NCBI GenBank assembly: GCA_013140805.1
Contig: JABFRW010000120.1
Span: forward strand, 1 to 32,141
Direction of reading: 5' to 3'
DNA length: 32,141 bases
From: Candidatus Eisenbacteria bacterium
GTDB taxonomy: Bacteria; Eisenbacteria; RBG-16-71-46
Of this stretch, positions 15,521 through 22,797 are shown one piece after another (within the stretch, counting starts at the first letter, position 1; each line of letters opens with the position of its first letter). A program made the position numbers and the translations under genes. The notes under the pieces were generated by a model, which saw only the letters and a list, made by a program, of their open reading frames with translations, ran no database searches and had not been told where the DNA came from.

Positions 15521-16171
15521 TCAGGCGGAGAGGGTCAGGCGGGCGAGTTCGACGCGGAGATTCTTCTTCGCCCTCACATGCCTCTGGACGACCGTGTTGG
15601 GTAGGGCTCTCAGCTCAGCCGCGATCTGCTTGAGTTCGATGCCGTCGAAATTGTGACGCATGAAAACGTATCGCTCGACCTCGGAGAGCTCATTCAGGGC
15701 TGTCGCTAGTTTGACCTCCCAGGGGTCGGCCGCCGGCCGCGCGCATTTCTCGCCCGCAAGACCGTCTTCCGCCTCCGCCGCGCCCTCGTCAGCCGCTCGC
15801 TGCTCGAAGTACTCGCCGGGAACCAGCTCGAGGAGGTCCAGGTCGCGGGCAGCGCGCCGCACGCGATCCATTACGCGGCGAAAGATCATCCGAGACAAGA
15901 ATCCCACGATGGTGGTGTTGATTTCCGGCGCCTTGAGCCACAGCTCAAAGAGAACGGCCTCGGCAATCTCCGCAGGATCCAGCGCGTGACGGATCGACTG
16001 TTTGTTGACCACCCTCATCGTGCGGTGGAGAACGAACATGTTCACGCTCGTGTTGTCGGTGATTGATGACCGCAGAAAGCGGACGAAGTCGGTGTCGCAG
16101 CGGGATCGGCGCCACTCCCGATAGGCGCTGAGGGCGACTTGCCCCGCTGGCTGACTTGCGGCCAATGTCAT
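15521..16171 (-). CDS. RNA polymerase sigma-70-family (ECF-like) sigma factor
   Basis: The start MTLAASQPAGQVAL (16171) has GGAG about nine bases upstream; the frame continues upstream without a better start. The N-terminal half resembles sigma region 2: FVLHRTMRVVNKQSIRHALD, a short acidic segment, then FLSRMIFRRVMDRVRRAARD, which carries the Arg/Val pattern of region 2.4. A variable acidic linker follows (about 130-160). The C-terminal part, LNELSEVERYVFMRHNFDG followed by IELKQIAAELRALPNTVVQR, is a clear region 4 helix-turn-helix for -35 binding. Length (216 aa) suits group 4 factors. No anti-sigma gene is evident. It is divergent from a small exported-protein gene with 242 bases between starts, which could be its target promoter. 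Confidence 0.8.
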   Translation of the reverse strand: MTLAASQPAGQVALSAYREWRRSRCDTDFVRFLRSSITDNTSVNMFVLHRTMRVVNKQSIRHALDPAEIAEAVLFELWLKAPEINTTIVGFLSRMIFRRVMDRVRRAARDLDLLELVPGEYFEQRAADEGAAEAEDGLAGEKCARPAADPWEVKLATALNELSEVERYVFMRHNFDGIELKQIAAELRALPNTVVQRHVRAKKNLRVELARLTLSA

Positions 16172-16413
16172 CTGCCGATCTCCCGGGTGCTGCTGCGCTT
16201 TGATGTATGTCCGGGTTCGTGACTTCACCTCATAGTCGCACCGACATGACACGCCCGTGACGGCCACCTTTGTAAATCTTGCGTCCGCCACTGAGCATCA
16301 TGCTAGGTCCCATCATCCGTCGCTGTCACCTGGCTGCGACTCGTGGACAGAAGCGAGAGGCAGAGTGGCTCTCGTGATCAACGCGGTTCAACCACCCAGC
16401 CAGGAGAATCATC

Positions 16414-16761
16414 ATGTCGCGCATCTCTGTCGCTCGTTTCGTCGTCTTGTTCTTCGTGTTCGGCGTGGGCGTGGTCGTTGGCTCATTCGCCGCGGATCGC
16501 TTCGACTTCCACGTGTTCCAGGGCTCCGACAACAAGGGCTTCTCTGCCGTGGTCGAGCCGAGCGAGCAGGGCGCTGTGGCATCGGTGGTCGTGTCCCCGG
16601 TCGCGCAGGTGGTGCGGGTCGCGCGCCGCGTGGATGCGGTGGTCCGCGCGACAGTTGCCCTTCGCGTGCACTCGTCGGCCTCCGTGGTTCGCGTTACGGC
16701 ACCCGTGATCGGTCGCGCGGCCGTGGCGTTGACCCGGGTGGTTCACGCCGTAGTCGTGTGA
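16414..16761 (+). CDS. Small exported or membrane-anchored protein, 115 aa
   Basis: The ATG follows CAGGAGAATCATC, a strong ribosome-binding site. The first 27 residues (MSRISVARFVVLFFVFGVG, then VVVGSFAADRF) form a signal peptide or an N-terminal anchor. The remainder is unusual: long runs of Val, Ala and Arg with few other residues (for example VVVSPVAQVVRVARRVDAVV), giving amphipathic strands or helices with arginine on one face. This suggests a membrane-interacting protein. The family is unknown. Its position opposite a sigma-factor gene suggests control by that factor, but I see no clear -35/-10 pair. Codon use is GC-rich and typical of the backbone rather than of the later island. Confidence 0.65.
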   Translation: MSRISVARFVVLFFVFGVGVVVGSFAADRFDFHVFQGSDNKGFSAVVEPSEQGAVASVVVSPVAQVVRVARRVDAVVRATVALRVHSSASVVRVTAPVIGRAAVALTRVVHAVVV

Positions 16762-16774
16762 TAGCGTCCATCGA

Positions 16775-17068
16775 ATGTCGCCAGGGAGAAACGACAATGA
16801 CCAAGAACAAGCGTCCGACGAGGGCCCCGGTTTCTTCCTTTCCGGCCCCACGAAGCCGATAAGGCGTCGTGGGAGGAAACAAGACGGCGCGCAGCTGCCG
16901 CCGGCTTCAGGACCTGAGGCAAACTCAAAGGATGATCCGAAGCGTCGCGCTGCGATTCGACGCGAGATCAGGGAAGCGATCGCTGAGGCGCAGCCGGAAG
17001 TCGATCGACGAATCGCCAGAGCGAGGGAGCGACGCAGGAGTCGTCCCAAGCTGGAGCCGGTGACTTAG
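16775..17068 (+). CDS. Small charged hypothetical protein, 97 aa
   Basis: The protein starts MSPGRNDNDQEQASDEGPGF with an acidic head and ends in a highly basic helical tail (RRAAIRREIREAIAEAQPEV, then RRIARARERRRSRPK). No signal or membrane segment is visible. The ribosome-binding site is poor; the better one (GGGAGA) precedes an ATG at 16798 in another frame that gives only 21 residues, so either the real start is non-canonical or the upstream frame is not translated as drawn. The composition (acid head, long basic helix) would suit a nucleic-acid or partner-binding protein. It lies 13 bases after the Val/Ala/Arg-rich exported gene, probably in the same transcript, and ends 27 bases before a strong hairpin. 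Confidence 0.45.
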   Translation: MSPGRNDNDQEQASDEGPGFFLSGPTKPIRRRGRKQDGAQLPPASGPEANSKDDPKRRAAIRREIREAIAEAQPEVDRRIARARERRRSRPKLEPVT

Positions 17069-17094
17069 GCCATCGACTAGAGAGAGATTGCGAG

Positions 17095-17127
17095 GAAGCC
17101 GGTGTCGACTTACTCGACGCCGGCTTC
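17095..17127 (+). terminator. Strong 14-bp hairpin between convergent genes
   Basis: GAAGCCGGTGTCGA and TCGACGCCGGCTTC pair around the five-base loop CTTAC, with only one G-T wobble, followed by TTCATT. It probably stops transcription from both sides. The stop codon of the minus-strand gene (17110-17112) falls inside the loop. Confidence 0.6.
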
Positions 17128-17508
17128 TTCATTCCCGAGCACGGCCTGAACTCTCTGCGCACGCCGGGCCACGGAAACGCTGGCCCGGAGTTTCAGCCGC
17201 TCGGGATCGGTCGCGAACTGGAACATCAAGCACTGGACCGCGGTGATCTCTCCCCGCGACCGTCTTGTTCTCGATCCGGCTACGAGGCTGGCCGCGCAAT
17301 TTCGACTTGCCGGACACACTCGGCCATCACGAGTTTGGATCGACGCCAGTGGGGAAGTGAGGACGTGGGGCAGGGCCCTAGCGGCCACGAGAGAGAGTGC
17401 CTTGACGACCGGGTTCTCAATCAGGAGACCAGCTGCGAAGAACAACCAACCAACCACAACTAGGGCAATCGACACGAATTGCTGCCAATCACACGAGAAG
17501 TTGGCCAT
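17110..17508 (-). CDS. Small membrane-anchored hypothetical protein, 132 aa
   Basis: The start MANFSCDWQQFVSIALVVVG (17508) has AAAGG about ten bases upstream; a GTG nine bases earlier is in frame but too close to that site. One hydrophobic helix (about residues 10-30, including GWLFFAAGLLI) anchors the protein, and the rest is polar and basic with paired cysteines (VCPASRNCAAS). There is no recognisable domain. Part of its coding sequence (SLVAGSRTRRSRGE) is echoed in the degraded stretch beside the tRNA scar. The gene is convergent with the small charged gene and ends within a hairpin loop. A divergent 195-bp gap separates it from the next plus-strand operon. Confidence 0.5.
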   Translation of the reverse strand: MANFSCDWQQFVSIALVVVGWLFFAAGLLIENPVVKALSLVAARALPHVLTSPLASIQTRDGRVCPASRNCAASLVAGSRTRRSRGEITAVQCLMFQFATDPERLKLRASVSVARRAQRVQAVLGNEEAGVE

Positions 17509-17712
17509 GGAAATCACCGCCTTTCGGATGTGACCACCAGGCTTATCCCTACCCGCACTTCGTGCCCCTCGACCTCACGGTTCCCGACGCCTCGGTCATC
17601 ACGCCCGGCCGCGATCTTGCCGTATCATCGGCAATCGGGCGCACTGGGAAAAGCGGGCCTTCCTGAGCGGTGAGGAACTCGGGATTCGTGGCGAATTCGC
17701 GACGGGGGAGTA

Positions 17713-18525
17713 ATGGCTGAACTTGAACCCGAGGCACGCGATCGGATCATGGACGTCTTCATGGCCCGTTACAACGCGCTGCATGCCACCGACTACGATC
17801 GCTTTGAGGACGGACCGAAGGGCACTGACCACGACTACCTCTGTGTGAGCTCCTCGGGGAAAGCGCCTCTCAAAGTGCAGCACACTCGCGCGTGGGCGGA
17901 TCCTGAAACCGAGTGGCGGGTTCCCAAGGATGTGGAGCGCCTCATCGTCCATGCGCTCCAGCGACGGCTCGATGAACGCAAGATTTGCGACCGTCACGTC
18001 TCCATTCGAGTCGACTCCTTTCCACCCAAGCGTCGCGAAAAGCTCGCCCTCCTTGAAAAGATCTGGATGGCCGTCGAGTTCGGATTGAATCGAGATTGGT
18101 CCAACCCGTCACTTCAGCGTCTGATGCGCTACGAGCGGAACGATTGGACCCAATTCTATCAACCCATCTCGCCGTATGTCGCCGAGCTCGAAATCCTCGA
18201 GCGTGTGCCGCCGGTCCAGGCGCCAGCGCTCGTGGGGTGGTCGGCAACCGGCGAGGAGGGCGACGGCGTGCAGGACGCGGTCTTCCGGACTGTGGAGGCA
18301 CTGAAGAAGAAGGAAGAGCACTACAGAGGCACTAGCGCAGATCTTGTTCTCGTGATCGACTTCGAAGTCATGCCGTACTTTCAAGACGAACTTGAGCGGA
18401 TCCGAGCAGCGCTCGCGGCTCGATCGATTGACTTCCGCGAAGTGTGGCTCGTGAGTCAGTGGCTGCCCGTGTCAGCCGACCAAGTCTGGCCCGCGCCGAA
18501 CGTGCAGAGTGCCGACGCACCGTGA
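17713..18525 (+). CDS. Nuclease-like hypothetical protein A of a coupled pair, 270 aa
   Basis: A GGGGGAG lies before the ATG. The protein is soluble and of no family I know. Near the N terminus it has HDYLCVSSSGKAPLKVQHTR, in which Asp41, Lys54 and Gln56-His57-Thr58 recall the Asp...(E/Q)xK core of PD-(D/E)XK nucleases in a degenerate form. Toward the C terminus, LVLVIDFEVMPYF is followed by FREVWLVSQWLPVSADQVW. The next gene repeats the same order, with Asp43 and Glu56-His57-Thr58 at the same positions and FDEVYLACTMAVPI in its C-terminal part, so the two look like distant paralogs. The stop overlaps the next start (GTGA). I infer a two-subunit complex, perhaps nucleolytic; function is not shown. 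Confidence 0.7.
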   Translation: MAELEPEARDRIMDVFMARYNALHATDYDRFEDGPKGTDHDYLCVSSSGKAPLKVQHTRAWADPETEWRVPKDVERLIVHALQRRLDERKICDRHVSIRVDSFPPKRREKLALLEKIWMAVEFGLNRDWSNPSLQRLMRYERNDWTQFYQPISPYVAELEILERVPPVQAPALVGWSATGEEGDGVQDAVFRTVEALKKKEEHYRGTSADLVLVIDFEVMPYFQDELERIRAALAARSIDFREVWLVSQWLPVSADQVWPAPNVQSADAP

Positions 18526-19430
18526 GGGCGACGCATCGACGCGAGGATGTGGCGCTCTTGCAACTCTGCGCCGTCCTCTCCGAGTTTGATCACCAGCCCG
18601 TTGCCATTGTCAGCCGTCCCGATCGCGAAGGCGCGGCGGGTGGCTGTGATGCGCTCATTCAGCGTGGGCTCACGCGGGTGGCGATCGAGCACACCACCGT
18701 GCACTCCATCGGCGACCGGCCCGGCCTCCCGAAGCGATGGGAGCGGATCGCACCACACCTTCGTGCGCGCATCCAAGCCGAGCTTCCACTCGAGTGGATT
18801 CAGATCTGGCTTCCCCTCTTCGAGCTGCCGCGGTCCCGGCATTGGCAAGCCATGATCGGGCGCATCGCCGAAGCCGTGATCGCGGATGTTCCCGGGATGG
18901 CGCTCGACTCCGAACTGAAGGTTCAAGTCCCGGCACATGGATTCTACGTGCTCGTGCGCCGAGTCAAGCCTTTCACTCCGCAGGGAATCTGCACGATCTC
19001 GTGGCGCGTGCCGGGTCTTCCGTACGACTACGTCGTAAAGGACATGCGTCGCGCGATTGCCGACAAGCGACAGGTGCTGGAGGCGTATCGCCGAGAGGTC
19101 GAGGAGACAATTCTGCTACTTGATTCGGACGAGTGCGGTCTCCCGAGCGAGTTCATGCAGGCATTCCTGGACGCGGTCGTGGAGGAGCCGGTAGAGGCAT
19201 TCGACGAGGTCTATCTGGCTTGCACGATGGCCGTGCCCATACTTCTCTACCCCTTCAAATGGGGGGAGACGCTCATGCCCGAGCCTGAGGCGCGCCGAGG
19301 CTTTCTCGAGGCTCAAGACCGAGCAAATGCGACCCACATCGGGCGAGCACGGCGAGATTCGCGCCTATATGCGCGGCTATTGAGGTCGGCCGAGAAGAGA
19401 CGCCGCGCACAAGAGAGGCGCCCGAAGTGA
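18522..19430 (+). CDS. Nuclease-like hypothetical protein B of a coupled pair, 302 aa
   Basis: The GTG at 18522 overlaps the stop of the previous gene by four bases (GTGA); the frame is open further upstream, but that part lies inside the first gene. The N-terminal region has REGAAGGCDALIQRGLTRVA followed by IEHTTVHSIG, where Asp43 and Glu56 could be acidic residues of a nuclease-like core. The middle holds LPLFELPRSRHWQAM and a beta-rich block with GFYVLVRRVKPFTPQG. A long helical part follows (MRRAIADKRQVLEAYRREVE), then LLLDSDECG and FDEVYLACTMAVPILLYPFK, ending in a basic tail. The two-gene layout inside a probable conflict island suggests a defence-type complex; this is inference. I see no regulatory site of its own. 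Confidence 0.7.
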   Translation: MRATHRREDVALLQLCAVLSEFDHQPVAIVSRPDREGAAGGCDALIQRGLTRVAIEHTTVHSIGDRPGLPKRWERIAPHLRARIQAELPLEWIQIWLPLFELPRSRHWQAMIGRIAEAVIADVPGMALDSELKVQVPAHGFYVLVRRVKPFTPQGICTISWRVPGLPYDYVVKDMRRAIADKRQVLEAYRREVEETILLLDSDECGLPSEFMQAFLDAVVEEPVEAFDEVYLACTMAVPILLYPFKWGETLMPEPEARRGFLEAQDRANATHIGRARRDSRLYARLLRSAEKRRRAQERRPK

Positions 19431-19728
19431 GCGTAGTGTGCGTAGATCGTCGAGTCATCGGATTGTTCGGCGCCACCTCATTGTGGTCCCGTGTACCCTG
19501 TCGAGTATTGCTGGCCGAGCCTCGAGCACATCGTACGGGGCCGACGATGCTAAACGCCGCCTCATCGTGAGCGCGGGGGACCCGATCGGGGGAGCATCGC
19601 TCGGCCTCGTTCGAGCTCAATGTCGCCATACCGAGGTTGCTACGCCATTGCGAGGACGAGCTCGCTCGGGCCGAGTCAGAGTTTCACCGGATCCAGCGAT
19701 GGGCGCAGCGGGCGCCGATACGCCGGTT

Positions 19729-20682
19729 TCAATCGCCATCGCTCTGTCGATTCGGCACCGGACCCCCGACTGGATGGCCGTCGGTCCATTCCATCACCTC
19801 GCCACGAAGTACGAGTTGTGGACACTCCCGCCACGGCCCTTCGGGCAACGGATGAATCGCGTTCGGGTTGTGCAGCATCAGCGAATCATTGTCAGTGCGA
19901 TGCACGTGATCGCCGTCGGCACCGATGGATGACCGGATGTTCTCTTGGACGAAGAGAACGCCCCCCACGCGTGTGTGGCGAGGACCGTCTTCGCCGGGCC
20001 AGACCTTGAGGAATCGCCCGTTGAGGTCGAATTCGATTCGTGACGCGCGGGTCTCCCGCGAGATAAGCAACTTCTCTGCGCCGTAGAATGCCTTCACGAA
20101 AAACTGCCGAACGTGGATGCCAAGCGTCAATCGGCCGACGAGCATCACGAGGTTCCTGGTTCCCTTTCTGAGTTGTTTCGATGCATCCGCAAGGCACCGG
20201 TCGAGAATGTCCGAGTCGTCAAGTGCATGAGCGGCGCCGTCAGCAATGGCCACCCGCAGGGGCGATTTCACTTCGACTAGGATGTCACCTTCCGGCAACT
20301 TCACGAGCAGTTCGAGCTCGCTCGCCCCCTTACCTGGTGGCCGCGCAGAGACCGCAAGCCCGAGCTTCTCGCGCAGGTACCAGGCGGCCTGGCATTCGGC
20401 CATCGCAGATCGAAACTGCTCGTCATCGACGTGTGTCAGTCTTGCCGTCAGATCCCTCCCGAAGCGACCAACAAGGAGACCGCAGTCGGACGCGGCAACG
20501 AGATAGCTGGACCATGCCAATCGCTGCGCTTCAAGCCAAGGCACGTATAGCCCACGCGGTTGAGTTAGGGTGATCGCGGCGACGCGATACACCAGCGAAT
20601 CGGTCGGCGGCGCAGCCCTAAGTCGAGCCAGCACCTGCTCAGTAAATAGCGTTCGCAGCACCTCAACGGAAGGATCATTCAT
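19729..20682 (-). CDS. Putative ExK (PD-(D/E)XK-like) nuclease-domain protein, 317 aa
   Basis: The protein starts MNDPSVEVLRTLFTEQVLAR. A central region fits a restriction-nuclease-type core: a helix with Glu96 (SAMAECQAAWYLREKLG), then SELELLVKLPEGDILVEVKS with Glu124, Glu137 and Lys139 in E-x-K order. This is the pattern 'helix Glu ... strand D/E ... ExK' of the PD-(D/E)XK fold, although the middle acid is Glu instead of Asp. The C terminus is soluble with a beta-rich stretch (RIEFDLNGRFLKVWP). No DNA-binding domain is obvious. It lies 70 bases after a two-helix membrane protein gene on the same strand, so the two probably form one transcript. The 298 bases to its right-hand neighbour (19431-19728) hold nothing I can support. 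Confidence 0.65.
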   Translation of the reverse strand: MNDPSVEVLRTLFTEQVLARLRAAPPTDSLVYRVAAITLTQPRGLYVPWLEAQRLAWSSYLVAASDCGLLVGRFGRDLTARLTHVDDEQFRSAMAECQAAWYLREKLGLAVSARPPGKGASELELLVKLPEGDILVEVKSPLRVAIADGAAHALDDSDILDRCLADASKQLRKGTRNLVMLVGRLTLGIHVRQFFVKAFYGAEKLLISRETRASRIEFDLNGRFLKVWPGEDGPRHTRVGGVLFVQENIRSSIGADGDHVHRTDNDSLMLHNPNAIHPLPEGPWRECPQLVLRGEVMEWTDGHPVGGPVPNRQSDGD

Positions 20683-20752
20683 GAGCGGGTCCAGTCAGAC
20701 GGTCCGGACGCGTTCTGGTGCACATTACCCATCTCCAACAAGGAGGTTCAGG

Positions 20753-21421
20753 CTATTGCCTACGTGGCGGCGCCCACTTCTCATACCCGGCGTGACCTGG
20801 GTGCACACGGGGGAAGTCGAGTTCTTCGAAGAGTCCTGTCGCATCATCCAGCGCGGCCTTGAGGAGCGGCAGGAGCTGGGCTGCGACTTCGGAGTAGATC
20901 GGCGTTGGCGTTTCGCCTGGAGTCGGCGGAGCAAAGGTGTCAAGGGACGCGCGCCAGACTGCCATCTCGCGAAACCACAATTGCACGCGTAGCTTTTCTT
21001 CCTTGTTTTCCCAAAACACCATGCTATCTCTGTTGCGATCGTAGGAACTTCGCCCCTCATCAAGTTGCCCTAGCAGGAGTCGACTGACGAATCGCTTGGC
21101 AGTGATCGCCTCAATGACTTGCGGAAGCCATACAATCGCTGTGCCGAGCCCTTCCCAGACCGCGTCGCGAAGCACCTCCTTCGTATTCGCCCGATCGAGC
21201 TCGTGGCGACGCTCCTGCGCGCGCATGGCCGTCTCCGCCGTTTTCCTCCAGCCAACCATTGCCACCGCTCCTGCGATCAGGATCCCCACGAGCGGAACGG
21301 CGTCGCGAATGGTGAGCTCATTCCAGAACGGAGGCGTCGGTCCGAATGCCGAGTACGCGAGGATGACGGTGCCTGTAGCACCGACGGAGTAGGACAAGTA
21401 GCTGTTGAGGAGCCCAAGCAT
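20753..21421 (-). CDS. Two-helix membrane protein with cytoplasmic domain, 222 aa
   Basis: The start MLGLLNSYLSYSVGATGTVI has AGGAAAGGA at about eight bases; the longer open frame upstream is ignored. Two hydrophobic helices (about 10-30 and 43-60, the second with VGILIAGAVAMVGW) are followed by a charged helical domain. That domain includes a coiled-coil-like stretch (RAQERRHELDRANTKEVLRD) and further helices up to the end. This topology, two membrane helices then a soluble domain, is common for membrane effectors or sensors in conflict systems. No enzymatic motif is visible. It is upstream of, and probably co-transcribed with, the ExK-nuclease-like gene, and divergent from the HEPN gene with about 200 bases between starts. 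Confidence 0.6.
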   Translation of the reverse strand: MLGLLNSYLSYSVGATGTVILAYSAFGPTPPFWNELTIRDAVPLVGILIAGAVAMVGWRKTAETAMRAQERRHELDRANTKEVLRDAVWEGLGTAIVWLPQVIEAITAKRFVSRLLLGQLDEGRSSYDRNRDSMVFWENKEEKLRVQLWFREMAVWRASLDTFAPPTPGETPTPIYSEVAAQLLPLLKAALDDATGLFEELDFPRVHPGHAGYEKWAPPRRQ

Positions 21422-21623
21422 ATCGGAATCCTTTCCTGCGGCCGGCGCCTCCCATAGAGCCCGAGATGAGCGCGATGTCAGACTCGTTAGAGCGGCAGTG
21501 GTGTCTGCGAGACGCCTCGTGACAATTATCGCGCATACCAGGACCACAACGAGGTCGCGCCAGTCACAAATGAAAAGATGACACAGCGCGCGATGACTGA
21601 AATGACCGTGGTAAGCTGTGCAG

Positions 21624-22667
21624 ATGAGCCAACCCCATCATCACACACCCACGAACGGTGCCGAAGGCAGAGCCGATCTCGTGATCCTTCCCCCAGCTCA
21701 CAAGTATGCACTCATGGTGCTCGCCGTCGATGCCGACGCCTCGATTCCTGCCCGTCTCAGCCTTGGCAATGGGCTCTATGCGACCCGAGCGCTCGAACTC
21801 ACTGTGCCGAGCCACTGGAGGGATTGGCTAGGATCTCTCGCCTGGGACGAGCTGCATGACGCGAATCTGTTCCTCTGGACGGTCGCTCCGACCGAGAATC
21901 CCAGCGTGCTAGACGAGGAGAACGCGAGTCTTCAGACACGAGTCTTCATGCTGTACTACGGTTTGATGCTTGCGGCGCGGCGCATCTCGACGAACGGTCG
22001 TGGGAAGGTGCTCACCGGGGCACGGGAAACTGAAGTGGACGTTCGGCAACACGGCTGGATAGATCCGCTCTTTCCTAACGAGGGCTCCTTCCAGGCCGCG
22101 GTTGCTCGTATCGAGCTTCAGGAGGCTGCAGTCCTGGGCAATGCGATCACTGAGATTCAAAACGACACATCATTTCGTCGACTCCGAGTAGCGCTCAGAT
22201 GTTTTCACAACGGCCTCCGGGAGCATGACCCGCCCGAGCGCATCCATCAGTTCGTTCGTGCGATCGAGGGCTGCATTCTTCCACAACCGGGGCGGACCAA
22301 ATCTCAATTTGCGAGCCGCACGGCGCTGTTCGTCGGGCCCCATGAACAAGAGTGGGCTCGGGCGCTTTTCGATGTACGCAGCGCAGTTGAGCACTTGAAC
22401 GACCAACTTGAGTCAGTGGCGATGTCCGTGCGTGAAGAGGCGATCCGGCGAGTGCTTCGTTTCGCGTTCGAGGCCCAGGCCCTCGCCCGGTACTGTCTGC
22501 ATCGGATCTTTGCTGATGCGACGCTCCGCGAGCACTTCCGAGACGAAGAGTCGCTAGGGAGGTTCTGGTCACTCGAAGAGCGCGAGCGAAGGGCTTTGTG
22601 GGGCTCCCCGCTGGATCTGGCGCTCGTCCGATCTGAGTTTGACGCTGAGTTCTTCAACTCCGAATAG
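21624..22667 (+). CDS. HEPN-like protein with RxxxxH motif, 347 aa
   Basis: I take the ATG at 21624 (MSQPHHHTPTNGAEGRADLV); a GTG two codons upstream is in frame, and neither has a strong ribosome-binding site. The N-terminal 200 residues are of unknown fold with aromatic-rich helices. The C-terminal part is all-helical and carries RALFDVRSAVEHLNDQLE, in which Arg252 and His257 form the R-x4-H signature of HEPN ribonuclease domains, followed by further helices. Known HEPN proteins of this kind are toxins or abortive-infection effectors that cut RNA as dimers. Only one motif supports the assignment, so it is tentative. The UvrD-type helicase begins 130 bases downstream, suggesting a functional pair. 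Confidence 0.6.
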   Translation: MSQPHHHTPTNGAEGRADLVILPPAHKYALMVLAVDADASIPARLSLGNGLYATRALELTVPSHWRDWLGSLAWDELHDANLFLWTVAPTENPSVLDEENASLQTRVFMLYYGLMLAARRISTNGRGKVLTGARETEVDVRQHGWIDPLFPNEGSFQAAVARIELQEAAVLGNAITEIQNDTSFRRLRVALRCFHNGLREHDPPERIHQFVRAIEGCILPQPGRTKSQFASRTALFVGPHEQEWARALFDVRSAVEHLNDQLESVAMSVREEAIRRVLRFAFEAQALARYCLHRIFADATLREHFRDEESLGRFWSLEERERRALWGSPLDLALVRSEFDAEFFNSE

Positions 22668-22797
22668 TCGCCGCCGGATCAACGAGACACGATCGGCGTT
22701 CCCCGGCAATACTCCAGCTTCACGGCGGCGATTCTCTCCGCACCGTGGTTTGCGCAGAGACCAGCAAACCTCGTTCTGGAATCAGGAAAGTGCCACC

